64,000 nucleotides of DNA from Callaeas wilsoni (GCA_013398955.1 VWPU01014024.1:1-64000), one strand, 5' to 3'; counted from the stretch's first letter, positions 12,625 through 25,279 are shown. Translations and numbers: made by a program. The notes: generated by a model not told the origin, from the sequence alone.

Positions 12625-13110
12625 GACAGCTCCAAGGGTCAGAGCAGACCCTGCTAGCTTGGCAGCAGGGGTCCAGAGAGGAGTTTCTAGAGTTTAAAAT
12701 GTAACGCAGTATGGTAATGTAACAATTCTTATAGGCTGTATGTAAATGCTATAGGATTTGTATCTTGTGCTAGATTGGTTAGTGGAAATTAGAATATTCA
12801 ACACAGAAGAAGATTTATTGTATTGTAAACAAGAACCTCGCTCTCTTTTCCCTCTCCTTTTACTACTTCCACTACTTCCTCTACTTCCCCTTGCCCTTAC
12901 TCTCTCTTGCTCTTACCTTTGCTTCTCTTGCTCTCTCACTTTTCTGGCCTGCCTCGAGCTGCAGCTGGCAGCTCCAAGCAAGGCCACTGTACCCACGCTC
13001 TTCATTGAGACGCTACACACTCTGAGACCCAACCACAGAGATCTCTCGTCTCTAGCCATCCTGACCATCCAAACCAACCGAGAAGATCCCACAAGCTCCA
13101 GCTCCCAGCC
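12625..13110 (+). mobile_element. Probable solo LTR of an endogenous retrovirus
   Basis: An AT-rich block (about 12690-12830) is followed by a long pyrimidine-rich block (12838-12950) and a C/A-rich end. The composition and layout contrast sharply with the GC-rich flanks and resemble passerine ERV long terminal repeats. No gag, pol or env frame is present next to it, which fits a solo LTR left by recombination. The exact ends and family are not determined: I did not find clean TG...CA termini or a target-site duplication. This is recognition by general appearance only. Confidence 0.35.
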
Positions 13111-14207
13111 AGGGCTGTCCCAGCTGAGAGCTTACCCAGTGACTCTGTGTGAATGTTTTCCCATCCTCATGCCCCAGCAGTCCTGTCTAAGCCTTGAAAC
13201 CCCGTTCTCGAGGCATTTCCTGGGAGATGGGACAGTAGGAATGTTGGTGTGAGCTATTGGTGTCAGGCACCAGCTCCCACAGAGCTCTTGGAGCAGCAGC
13301 TTCTGGTGAGGAGCTTTCAAAATTCGGAAGAATGGAGCAATTCTGAAAAGAGTCACTCTTTCAGAAGAACAAATTCCTTTTTTCCCACCTTTGGTGCATT
13401 GGTTCAGCAGCATTTTCTGAATATTAAGGCTTTTTGATCTCTCTGACTGTGCCTTTCTGGGGAACTGCAGTGAGCTCTGCTGTGAGATGGTGGTGGAGAG
13501 TGAGCACTGCTTGTTTGCTGAATGCAGGAGGAAAAAGTCCTAATCAGGAGTAAGATTTATAGTTGGCTCTCAACGAGCTAATCCAAGCTTTTCATGTTGG
13601 CCAAGGAATGTTCCCAGCCTGCAAAAGTGCCCTGCTGGGAGAGGACCGTGGGCTGGGCAGTGGGTGCTCCCCACTTCCTGACCTTTTCCCTGCTCAGCAG
13701 TGATTGCAGCAGTTTATCTCAAGCTGCTAATTCCCAAACCTGCTCCCTCTAATGTTTAATATCTCAAGCTGCCTAAGCCATAACTCAAGAGGTGATTAAA
13801 TGATGCAGGGTGGAAAGAGCTCATCTTTTTTTTGTCTGATTTTTTTTTAAGGAGTTTAGACTGCTTATGTGTGCTTGGGATTATGGCCTGCTGCCCAGCT
13901 GATGGACGGAAATAATTCCTGGTTCTTAAGCAGAGTGGGATGGTTTGGGCAGTGAAAGGTGGGACTGGGGAGGGTAAAACCCTCTGGAGCGGTTTGACAG
14001 CAGTTCCGAAATCAAGCCAGAGCCTGGCTGGTTGTGAGCTCCCACTGTGGCAGCTCAGGCAGGGCAGGGCCAGGCCTGGGGGCGAGCCCATCACTTCTGC
14101 ACCGGTTCCTTGGGCCTGGCTTTTTGGATTTACCTGTCCTGGACTGATGCCAATGTAGGGTTGATGTGCCGACGTGCGCTGGTGGGCAGCTCACTGGCAT
14201 CCCTGTC

Positions 14208-14318
14208 AGTGTCTCCAGCATCCCTGCCATTATCACCAGCATCTCTCTCAATGTCCCCAGCATTCCTCTCGATGTCACCAGCATGCCTCTCGATGTCACC
14301 AACAGCCCTGCTGATGCT
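14208..14318. repeat. Imperfect 24-bp tandem repeat
   Basis: Units resembling GTCACCAGCATGCCTCTCGA recur about four to five times at 24-bp spacing with several substitutions per copy. The array is short and degenerate, and no gene is associated. Confidence 0.6.
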
Positions 14319-14941
14319 TTCGGGCTGTGGCCGTTCATTTTCACAGAGGGGCAGAGCAGGGTGAGCACTTCATCCATGCTGAAGTGTCCACAGTCACCTT
14401 CCCCAGTCACTTTGGAATGAGGACAGCAGCACCTTCAGGATGGCCCCTGAAGAGGACATTCCCAAGGGCAGCTTCCAGGTGATTCGGCGATTCCCCCCAT
14501 CCCTCCCCAGCAGCACGGCTTCTCTCCATGGAGCATCTGCAGTCATTGAAATTCCTGCCTGGCATTGTGCTTAGTAAGCCTTAATGCCACTTTGATGAGC
14601 TGTGCAAATATTATTTCTGTGAGGCGTGATTTGCTTGTGCTAAATGCCATTAGTGCCTCATTACTGCAGAGCACACATTCCCTCACTGCCGGGATGGGCA
14701 ACCCCGGGATCCAAGGAAACCTTCTTAAGTGTGCTGGAAACTCAGACTAAGAGCTAATCTCTGCTTTAAAAACTGGTGGGAGAGGATCTCTGATTCTCCC
14801 ATGAACTTCTGGGTTTTTTTATCTTCAGGAAACCCCACAATTCGAAGTGGTTGTTGCTGTAGAATGGATCTCCGGAATAGCCTGAGCCTCCTCTGCTAGG
14901 TTTTGTTGTCAGTGAGCTGCTGTCACACAAGAATCCAGCCT

Positions 14942-15019
14942 GGCTGCTCTGGCAGGTTGGAGAGGGGTCACACCTGATGACCTTTAAAGGTCCATTTGAC
15001 CCAAAATACGGTTCTGTGA
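14942..15019 (+). mobile_element. CR1 LINE 3'-end fragment
   Basis: GGCTGCTCTGGCAGGTTGG, then TGATGACCTTTAAAGGTCC, ACCCAAAATACGG and TTCTGTGAC match the order of a CR1 tail. More diverged than the copies at 7.9 and 10.3 kb. Confidence 0.65.
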
Positions 15020-15346
15020 CAGGGACACCTGCAGGGATGCGTATACAGTGTGTCCTTGGTATTTGGAAAAACCTTATACAACAAGGAGTTGTTGGACTGA
15101 CACGTAATACTGAACAAAACATTTTTCATTATAAAATTCGGGGGGTTAATTATCTGTAAAATCATTATATTGAATTATAGTAGGAGCAGACAGAAGGAGC
15201 AGCTCACATTTCCCACCTCAGCACTGCCCTGGGAGCACTGAAGGAGCTTTTCTGGCTGCAAAGGGCTGAGCTGAGAATGGGCAGAAAGGAGAGGAACAGT
15301 CCCTGGTCCCTGCAGCCCTCTGGAGGAGTTTAATGTGGGTTATGAT

Positions 15347-15427
15347 TGATGCAGACATGGGGGATAGATCCCTACATCAGCCCAGATTGATGCAGACATG
15401 GGGGATAGATCCCTAAATCAGCCCAGT
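15347..15427. repeat. 41-bp direct duplication
   Basis: A block beginning TTGATGCAGACATGGGGGAT and ending near TCAGCCCAG occurs twice in tandem with a single visible substitution (CTACATC versus CTAAATC). This is a recent local duplication. Confidence 0.8.
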
Positions 15428-16019
15428 GCTCACCTGTTTGATCCCGGTGTACCTCCAGCCATGGCTCTCACTTCCAGGGCACTAAAACCTTTGCTGCCCA
15501 CGGAGTTGTCCTGCCCTCAGCCATTTCCAGGTGCCCCGTGAGCCCTGGCCAAGCCTGGAGGTGGCTGGGATCCTGTTCTGCAGAGCCGAGCACTATTCCA
15601 GCAATGTCCTGTCTGATAAATAATCGATCAAGCACTGGGTGTAAGTTGCCTTTGCAATGTGTTGTTTCTGCTCTGGACGTCGGTGGGAGCTGAAGCATCG
15701 GGGGCTGTCCCAGCTGCAGGAGGGCTGGGGGGTGTTGGTGGGGGACAGTCACAGGAGTCTGAGCTGTGGGTCACCCCTGCACCAGTGCCAGTGACCTCTC
15801 TTTAAGCCAGGTAAACCTCTGAGGCCACCAGGAGGGCACAGGTGGATGTGGAATGCTTTGGTTCCCTGTTCTGCCTGCTGTTAAAAGCCCATGACAGTGT
15901 TACAGGCATCTCCCAGCTGGTGGAGCCCTCTCCAGCGTGCCATAGGCTCGCAAAATTCCTTCTTATTCCAGGGACTATCAGTAGTGGCACCTTTCAGGGT
16001 AGGGAAAGCCCCTCCTGAG

Positions 16020-16500
16020 TGCAGGAGCTGCCCTGCCAAGGGCAGTGTCTGAGCAGGGAGGGGATGCGCACGGGCCAGGCAGGGGCAGGTGGGAATAGGG
16101 AGCTGCTGGGATCTCTGGGCCATCTCCAGCAGAGATGGGATGAGCACGGTCCTGGCAGGTGCAGGTGGGAATAGGGAGCTGCTGGGATCTCTGAGCCAAC
16201 TCCAGCACCCAGGAGGACGCATCTGCTGCTCTGCCAAGGGCAGTGTCTGAGCAGGGATGGGATGAGCACGGTCCTGGCAGGGGCAGGTGGGAATAGGGAG
16301 CTGCTGGGATCTCTGAGCCATCTCCAGCAGAGATGGGATGAGCACGGTCCTGGCAGGGGCAGGGGGCAATAGGGAGCTGCTGGGCTCTCTGAGCCATCTC
16401 CAGCAGAGAGGGGATCAGCACGGTCCTGGCAGGGGCAGGGGGCAATAGGGAGCTGCTGGGATCTCTGAGCCATCTCCAGCACCCAGGAGGACCCATCTGC
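16020..16500. repeat. Compound minisatellite, ~77-bp unit with a ~44-bp interleaved segment
   Basis: A unit containing GGGAATAGGGAGCTGCTGGG, ATCTCTGAGCCATCTCCAGC and GATGAGCACGGTCCTGGCAG recurs about five times. After some copies a second segment is inserted (ACCCAGGAGGAC, CATCTGCTGCTCTGCCAAGG, GCAGTGTCTGAGCAGGG), part of which also starts the array. This gives a two-level repeat. Minus-strand frames stay open across it only because the unit lacks stops. Confidence 0.88.
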
Positions 16501-19500
16501 TGTGGATGAGCCTGGGAATTTGTGAGTAGCACTCTCCCAACAGGGCACAGCAGAGAGTGAACTGCCCTCTGCTCATAAAATATTCAAAAACCCTTGGAGC
16601 ACGGAGTGCCTGGAGACCGGGGAGCTCCCACGGGAACAGCACTGCTGCTGGGATGGGGAAGCACGGAATGATGAGATGTGTCTCCTTGTGTTCAGGAGTG
16701 CCCAGGTGGCCTTGTCAAAGCCAGGGGTCCGCAGTGACCCAGCCCCCACGTGCCCTTCCCCAGCCCACCCGCAGCCCAGCCCGGCCGTTTAAATCCCTGC
16801 ACGGAGCATCAGCCCCCAGGCCAGGAATGCTGCCGTCAGGAGGGGACATGGAGCACACGGGAGTGATGCAGGTCCTCTGCTTAAAGGGTTTTTCATATGG
16901 AAAGCCACGTTCCTGCCTGTGTTTCTGGCAGCTGCCCTGTCCGCTGGCTCCGGCGATGCAAAGTCTTCTGCTGGCACCTTGCCCGGCCGTTCCCAGAGCC
17001 CGACTCTTATTCATTGACTGGGTAGGATTACAGGAACTGGGGGAAACGTGCGAGGAAGGCTGGATTTGCCACCAAACTGGTGTTGGCTCCTGGTTTATTT
17101 GCTGCTTTCTCACCTCCCAGGCTGGTGGCAGTGGCTTTCCTTCACACCGATGCTCTCTGGCGTTTACCTTTGGGCAGAGCTGTGGCACTTACGGGGCTCC
17201 AGGGTGGCAACAGAGGAGTGTAAGCCAGGCTTATTCTGAACTTTACAGCATCAAGGGCTCGGGTCCAGTTTGCTCTGCTCTGGACAGTTTATGACAGAGG
17301 GATTTATTGTTACTCTGATTTAAGGTCCTGGTTCCCAAATGCTGCCTGCACCCGACTCCGGGACAGAAAGCAGCAAGACCCAGTGGCTTGGGGCAGTGGC
17401 ATCTTGGACAGGCAGCATCACTCACGTGCTCTCCTGTTTCCCTGGCATCGTGCTGAGCTCTTTTTCCTCCTTCCGAGGCAGGGCCTGATCAGCAGTGTCA
17501 GCACCAGGGTTCGTTGCACACGGATGAGCTGGGCAGTGGCTGCACTGCCCACCCAGAGCTCCTCTCCCTGCACCGCACAGGCTCAGACTCGACGCAGCTG
17601 CTCAACTCCCAGTTTCCACACAGAACTTAAATCTTCCCAACCTCATCATCCCCCCACTGAGGTCTCTCCCTTGGGTCTTTGCCCCGGAGTGACCCAAGGA
17701 GCTGGTCTCCCCCCAGCAGCCCGGATGAGGGTCAGCCTGGGGGCCGTGCCAGGGTCACTCCCCCCTCGGAGGCCCTTCCCGGGTGCCAGAGGACACCCAC
17801 GCACGGTGCAGAAACAACTTGTCCAAGCACAGAGCGGAGCCAGGGATGTGCTCGTGCAGAGCAGAGCCAAGACAGGCAGCACGGTGTTACTTCAGGACAC
17901 GGCGCTGGCCTCCCCTGCTCCCTGCGAAGGGTGGGATGGGTGTTTCTCCTTTTTTTCTCCTTTCCTTTCTCCATCTTGGCTGTTTGGAAGCGCAGGGCAG
18001 AGCTGAGCTCTGCTCCCCTGCACAAACTGCGGCCAGTGAGGACGAGGGGCAGGGTCTCATGCCAAGGTGTCCCTTGAGCAGGGGGTGTTTCTGCCTGTGT
18101 TTATCCCTGTGTGTTCCTTGGGGCGGGGTCTCAGCTCCTGCCTGCTCCAGTGCTGGGATCAGTCCTGCCATCACTCCTGTCCGTGCTGCTGGTTGGCATT
18201 TTGTACCGAGTCTCGCTATTTTGTTTGACTCTCCAGCTGCTGGAGACAGGTGAATAAGGGCAATTCCCACATTCCGTGTTGAATAGAGGGCTGTGCTGCC
18301 TCTGGCTGCAGAGGAAGCAGGTCGCAGGGCTGCTTGGGGGATGCGGTAGCAGTGCAGTGGGACAAGCTGTGGGATATAGCTCTTGGCGTGTAAGACATGA
18401 ATCTCCTTGTGCAGGCACGGCTTCAGTGGGACCAGCATTCCCTTGTTTTAACCACTTGCCATGGCAGCACTTCCAGCTGGTGCAAAACTCTTCGGAGTGA
18501 CTTTGTTGCCCTGCGGATGGGAGTTGGGTGGGATGGGATAGCTGAAAGCCTCATTTATTTAATTGTCCTGACGATTATTCTTAATACCTATGAATCCTAG
18601 AAGCTGGCTTAACTGGGTGCTTAGAGAAGCCTTGGAGCAGTCTCCTTTTCCATCCCGAGGCCTCCTCCTCCCCCAGCTTCAGCAGGCAGGGTCAAGCCAG
18701 TCCACACGAGCCCTCCAGCCCCTGGACCTGGAGCCCAGCTTTTGGGAGCCGTGCTTAGCCGGGTATTCACTGGAGCCTTGGGCTGGGCTGAGCTCAGCCC
18801 CCCAGCTGCTCGGAAGCCTTCCTCCCACGCAGCCCTCCCGAGAGGCAGCGGCTGCACGGAGCCGTGCGCAGGAGCCAGGCGCAGCTGTGAGCAGCCTCTC
18901 CCCGCACCGGGCACCCGCGGTGGTCCAGGGGCCGTGTTCGAGATGCTGGGGGGGTGGAAAGAGGATGATTTCTCATCCCACTCCTTCTCTTCCCATTCTC
19001 TGTTGCTCAGGAGAAGCTTCCCCCATCTCCTGGGTTGGGCTGGGAAGGTCGGTCAGCTCCTCATGGCAGTGCCCGAGGGAACACAGGAGCAGAGGAGCAG
19101 AGGCTGAGGCAGACCCGGGCAGTTCCCCGGCCCTCAGGTGTGAGCACAACCTCAAAATCCACATCCTCAGCCACGGCAGGGACAGCAAAAGCAGGCAGGT
19201 GGCACAGGGCTGTGTCTAAAACCAAACGGCTCCTGCAGGACCAGCACGTGGGAATTGTGAAGTGGTTTGGGTTTGTAGCAGCACAGCCTGTCCTCTGCCC
19301 TCTGAGAAAGGAGAAGTCTTGCAAAAAGCCCTGTGTGCTCCCAGTGACCTCAAGGCCACCATCCCCTGCACTGGGGACCACGTTCCTGCAGCAAAGGGCT
19401 GCTGGGCTAGGGGCAAACAGCTTGTGTGGAGTTACACCCCGCTGCAGCCCCTTCCTGCTGTCTGCCAGGGATGGACGATGCGCTGGGGGCTGGATTCGGA

Positions 19501-20781
19501 TGGCTTCAGCCATCCTTGGGAGCTGGAGGGCTCCCAGCGCTGGAGGAAGGAGCCGAGGTCTCCCGGGACTGAGTCTCCCATGCCTGCGTTCCTCAGACCA
19601 GGGCTCCCGCATACCTTCTCCAAGACCACAGCGGAGCTGCAAAGCACTTCCTTTTACCAGGATATTTATTGCTAAATATATGAATCTGGGAGCCTGTGGA
19701 GCGTGAAATTAGGAACAAATGTAAAAAGGAGGTCTAGACAGGAATTGTTCAGCTTATGGGCCTCCGCATGCTCTGCTTTCCTCCCCCTTTGCACGCTGGA
19801 GGGTTTAGTGCTTCCAGGTATGCGGCTTTAATCAGAGAAGTATGTTTGAGGAGGGGAAAAGGGAGAAATGCAAATGGTCCAGCTCCGGAGGGAGCAGTGG
19901 CTGCGATGCCACGTCTGGCTGGGCGCGGCTGGACAGGAACCGTGGAAATTTCTGTGCAACCCAGGCTGGTGCCCCGGGGCTTTCATTAATGGGTGGAAAA
20001 GCCGGAGAGCCCTCCCTGGCAGAGCCCTGCCTGCCACCTCCCATCTTGGGCCAGCAGGGAGATGCTGATCCTCTGTGATGGGTGCGGCGCCCATCCTCGA
20101 GAGCCTGCAGGGCTGAGCGTGGCCACTGAGCGTGGCCGCCCCAGAGCCAGGTTCCTGGCCCAGCCCTGCGCCCGCTGCCCTTGGCTCCGGGGCAGCGTGG
20201 GGATTGCAAATGGGAGCAGCAAAGGACCCACGGATGGGCACTTCCAGCTGGCACCTGGTCCAGCCAGGAGCCTCCATCTCTCTTTAAACAGCAGCCGAAG
20301 TTTCTAAATCACTAATGCACCGTTTGCAAGCCCTTCCCGTGGCTGTGTTGCTCCTCCTGAGCCTCCTCAGAGCGTTTTCCCCGAGGAATGAGGGCAGGAT
20401 TTGGCCCGGCTCTTGCCCCGTGGCCGCGGGGTGTGAGAAGCCGTGGAGCCGTAGGGATAAATTCCCGTCCCTCCTGCCGAGCTGCTCAGCAGCAACATAA
20501 AACGTGACACTGCTTTATCCATTCAGCACTCACCCAACTTTAGCAGGACATTAAGTGCCTGAAAATATGGCACGGGTTTGTTTTCTTTGGAAGCAGGTTA
20601 AATCCCTGACAGATACAGTTGCTTTTCCTCGGGTGCTGAAGTAATTTGGGGCTGGGGTGGCTGGTTTTTGGTTTAACCTGATAGCACGAGCTGGGAGCCA
20701 GCTTTGTTAAAGCACTTGTAGTGTAGGTGGTCAGGGTACGATTTTGCTCTTAATTTATGTCGCTTCTCCTGTTCCCAGCCC

Positions 20782-21119
20782 AAGCTAAAAGGTTGCTGGA
20801 GCTTTATTATTTATATGCCAATTTTAGTGTCGTAGCTGCTGGCAGGTGTGAGCAGGCAGGTACCACGTCTCCCCAGCATCCTTCCTGTGGCAAAAAGCTG
20901 TGTCTTATCCTGGGATGGAGAGGAATTCAAGCCCTCCCGTGAGCATTCNGAGCTAAAAGGTTGCTGGAACTTTATTTGTGCCCGTTTTAGTGCCACTGTC
21001 TCGTAGCTGCTGGCGGGTGTGAGCAGGCAGGTACCACGTCTCCCCAGCATCCTTCCTGTGGCAAAAAGCTGTGTCTTATCCTGGGATGGAGAGGAATTCA
21101 AGCCCTCCCGTGAGCATTC
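20782..21119. repeat. Tandem duplication of ~168 bp flanking a single N
   Basis: The segment from AGCTAAAAGGTTGCTGGAG to CCTCCCGTGAGCATTC occurs at 20782-20948 and again at 20950-21119. The second ~115 bp of each copy is nearly identical, while the first part differs by substitutions and indels. The two copies are separated by an ambiguous base at 20949. The N at the junction suggests an assembly join between repeat copies, so the true copy number is uncertain. Confidence 0.85.
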
Positions 21120-21211
21120 AAGAGGGAGGGATGCTGAGAGCAAGACCCGTGCTGGCGTTGCAGGGCTCGTGCTGTGCACGACACACGGCATCTGCCCTCT
21201 GTGTGAGCACA

Positions 21212-21212
<1 letters not shown>

Positions 21213-21267
<55 letters not shown>
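21213..21267. repeat. (CAGGGA)n hexamer microsatellite
   Basis: About nine perfect copies of the hexamer CAGGGA in tandem. The regular G-triplets on this strand also give G-quadruplex-forming potential. Confidence 0.95.
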
Positions 21268-22053
21268 CTTCCACTGCTCCCAGTGCTGTGCCAGCTCCCA
21301 AGGAGCATTCCAGGGACAGACGGGTGCTGGTGGTACCCCAGAATGCCAGCACGGGCCCCAAGCTGGGCCGCAGCATCTCTGTGATGTCCAGTGCCCTCTG
21401 TCCCAGCCACAGCTCACCTGGGGCTGTCAGAAGCATCATCCTGGGGTGTCCCCACAGCCCCCAGACGCTGTGGCTCGGCCGTGGTGAGGTGGAGGATCCT
21501 GGTGCCTCGGACACGTCCCGCTCTCAGGGAGGGCAGCACCGCGCTCCCTGCAGTCGTTAAAGGCTCGCTTAGCAGCTCAGGTTATTCCAAATTAAAATAC
21601 CACATTGTTTTCGTGGGGAAAATGGATTACAGGCTCAGAGAAAAATGAGTACAGCTCAGAAATCCCTATTGCAAGGCTCCTTCTCCCATCACTGAAGCTC
21701 TCTGCCGCCTGGCAGGAGCCAGGAGGGTGCCCTTGGTGCCTGGTTTTATTTCCCTTGGCTCCCCCTCCTGAGGGCAGAACAGCCAGGTGTGACCTCAGAG
21801 CTGCTTCTCACTCAATCTCTCACCCACTGCATGGAGTTCTTTTAACCCTTGCACCTACAAGGTGGCATTTTTGGGGAGATGGGGACTCCCCAATGACTTT
21901 CCACAGGTGCCCAGTGCAGGGGTCTGGCCTGATTCTGCCCTCCAGAGCCCTCCTGGCTTTTAGCCCACTTCAAAGGCGGGTGAGCAGAGGGTTTGGGGCT
22001 CTGCAGCCCAGCCTCTCACTGCATCCCCTCACCCCGTGCACTCCATTTTGCAG

Positions 22054-22830
<777 letters not shown>

Positions 22831-24800
22831 GGTGCCGGCTGCCCACCCAGCCCCGAGCGTCCCCTCGCGCCTCCACGGGGCTTCGGACAGCGGGAAGAAC
22901 TGGTTGGAATTCATGGAGGAGTTTTGAAAAGGGGGAAAAAACAAAAAAACAAACCCAACAAAAAAAGAAGTGAATGTATTTCTACGGTCTGGTGATATAA
23001 AGCGGGAGCAGAGCAACCCCAAATGGGGAGCGCAGGGGTGCAGCTGGACATGAGGTTTTCCAGCGCTGCGTTGCGTGCTTTTTTCTTTTATAAAGAGGAT
23101 TTTGATATTGAGCATCCTTTTCTACGGAGGAGTTGCTCCTCCTCACCATTCAGCCAGGGGATGATGAGCGAATGATGGGGCTCGCGGGTGGCTGGAAATG
23201 GCTCGTGCTGCAGGTCAGCAGCAGCTGCTGGCGTGACCTGGGGGCCCTGGGATGCACTCATGTGCACACACACCCCCCCCAAAATGTCCTCTAGAAAAGC
23301 AGGGCTGTCACTGCCCACCCTTCTGCCACCCTGCGCTGCAGCGCTGCCTGCCGCAGCCGTGGCAGTGTCTGTGGGTGTGAGTGTGCACAGCCCTGCACCA
23401 TTCCCAGCCCATCTCATCCCGCTCCTGAAGCCAGGCGTTAATTCCCGGGTGACAGGCACAGTCCCCTCAGGGCCAGGATGGTGGCTGGGCACACGGCCTG
23501 TCCCTGGAGCCCCTGAAGGAGCTGGGCTGGGGGTGCAAAACCACTGCATTACCTGGCTGTGGAAATGACACACAGCACACTTTGGGATGGAGGAATATCC
23601 CTCTGGATAATCGGCATCTCTGCTCCAGGTAATGCCATACACAGCTTCTGACTGAGGGCTCCGTGGCACAGGGGTCACCGTGTGTGGGCCCACCCCTTGC
23701 ATGCACATTTTTACATATGTTTATTTGTTTGAGGGGGTTTTTTGAAGAAAAAAAAAAGAGAAAAAAGACGCTTATTCCCCGTCCAGGAAAGTGTCAAAAC
23801 ACTTTCAAATTCCGGCAAAACCTCCAATTTGCGTTTTCCATTGAGCCATTCTCCGCGGCCGGGCAGCCTGGCTGTGGCACCAGCTCTGTCCCACGCTGGA
23901 TCCGGCAGGGACAGCCCTGGCAGAGCAGCAGGCACAGAGCTGGTCCCCAAGCGTGTCCCTCTGCACCAGAGGTGCTGCAAGGGAGCCCTTGGGGTTACTC
24001 AGAGATTTAAGAGAGGAACTGCAGCCCTGAGGGGACTCCTGCTCTGGTTTCTCCTGGCTGTGTCCATTCCTCCCCTCCGACCTCAGCACACTCCATGTGA
24101 CAGAACACTCCGTTTCTCCCGGACCGGGCATTATTCAGGTTAAAAGCATCACCTGAGGATGGCTGGCAAGGATGGACCGGCTGCACAGGGACTCTGATGG
24201 CCTCAGTGCTGTGCTCCAGGGGGATTTTCCTTTTTAAAGATGTTGTGGGAAGAAGCAGCCGTGGCTCCAGCCCCCTGGGCTCACGGACACTGTGTGCAGC
24301 CCGGCTGGGTATTTTACTTCGAACCGCCAGGGCTTTTAATTCCACAGGAAACCTTTTGAAGTACAAGTCAGTCTTTGCAATTGAGTATCTTTGACTTTCT
24401 GGGGGGGGTTCTGTTTGGGGTGGGGAGGGCTGGGGTTGGTTTTTGTGTTTAATATTCCGGGCTCGGTCCCTGCGGTGCTGCATCCCGGGAGCACGTTCCC
24501 TCTGCTCCAGGGGGATGCAGCCACTCAGACCGTGCTCCCATGTACAGTTCTCACTGGGGTTTGTTCCCATGCCTTGAGCCCTTCTCTTCCCGTTTTTCGT
24601 GACTTCTCCAACCAGCCTTCCTTTCCTCCTTTTTTTCCTTGTTTCTTTCCCTTGTAGCTTGGAAATTCAGCAAAACGGTTGGCTTTCACTAACCCTCACC
24701 TGGTGATCTGTTGTACAGGGCTTCGGGAATCTCAGATGGGGGAGGGAAAAAGTCAAAAAATAAAAAAAATTAAAAATAAACTACTTTGACATGGGTTTTG
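22831..24800 (+). other. FAM163B: FAM163B 3' UTR (approximate)
   Basis: After the TGA at 22828-22830 no further coding sequence is recognised. Two overlapping-region AATAAA hexamers occur at 24759-24764 and 24775-24780, so cleavage near 24.8 kb is likely. A G-rich block at 24417-24435 could form a quadruplex in the RNA. The start is certain; the end is predicted from the hexamers. Confidence 0.6.
24759..24780 (+). terminator. FAM163B: Poly(A) signals, probable FAM163B 3' end
   Basis: Two canonical AATAAA hexamers 16 nt apart on the plus strand, followed within 60 bp by T- and GT-rich sequence (GGTTTTTTGGGGTGT), a suitable downstream element. Confidence 0.6.
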
Positions 24801-25104
24801 AGGTTTTTTGGGGTGTATTTGTCCCTGCATCTGCAAATTTGGGGTGGTGTTTGCAAAGCTCTCAGGAGCTCCCTGCTGCTGAGGGAGCGTTGCAGCAGCA
24901 TTTGGGGTACACACAGCAGTTTGAGGGGTGCTGAAGAGCCTTTGGCTCAGTGTCTGGGGGTCACACCAGTAAAAACACAGAGCAATAACCCCTTGGGAAC
25001 TCAAAGGCCCTTTCCTTACTGGCACCATATGAAATCTCTTTGCTCACAACCCCCTGAGGAGCTTCAGGGCTGCAGCTTCTAAAGCCACAGGACCCCAAAG
25101 GGCC

Positions 25105-25136
25105 CCCAACAGTCCCAAAATCCCCCCACTGTTGGG
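25105..25136. other. Inverted repeat in the convergent intergenic gap
   Basis: CCCAACAGT at 25105-25113 and its exact reverse complement ACTGTTGGG at 25128-25136, with a 14-nt C-rich loop. It sits in the ~480-bp gap between the predicted 3' ends of FAM163B and ADAMTSL2. The structure is seen directly; any role in termination is inference. Confidence 0.6.
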
Positions 25137-25279
25137 ACTTTTCCTTGCATCACTGTCCAAGGAGCTGAGATTCCCCTGACTTAAAGCTGCTCTGCTTCCC
25201 CTGGGCACCAGCAAATGCACAGCCCCAATTCCAGTGTTCCCAGTGCTCCACTACAAACTGGAGAATAAAACAAAATACC

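Larger units (their letters stand above)
297..22053 (+). other. FAM163B: Large first intron of FAM163B (inferred), no protein gene seen
   Basis: The donor at 297 and the acceptor ending at 22053 (CATTTTGCAG) bound 21.8 kb without recognisable exons of any other gene. Long open frames here (for example near 6.7-7.3, 16.6-17.3 and 17.4-18.0 kb) lie in GC-rich DNA and have no recognisable domains. The stretch holds CR1 LINE ends (7.7-8.1, 10.3, 14.9 kb), a probable LTR (12.6-13.1 kb), minisatellites (3.8, 14.2, 16.0 kb), a duplicated segment with an N (20.8-21.1 kb) and a hexamer repeat (21.2 kb). Moderately AT-rich, repeat-free pieces (about 1.3-2.3, 4.3-4.6 and 8.2-9.0 kb) could be conserved regulatory DNA, but conservation cannot be judged from one sequence. 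Confidence 0.5.

Noticed and set aside
15881..16548. Minus-strand frames of ~160-184 codons with repeated CPCQDRAHP-type peptides
   Set aside because: All three minus frames read through the 77-bp minisatellite because its unit lacks stops. The peptides are artefacts of the repeat.
16557..17294. 245-codon plus-strand open frame, the longest ungapped unexplained frame near the 16-kb repeat
   Set aside because: Composition typical of GC-rich intronic DNA, a minus-strand frame also open, no similarity recognised. Not called as a gene.
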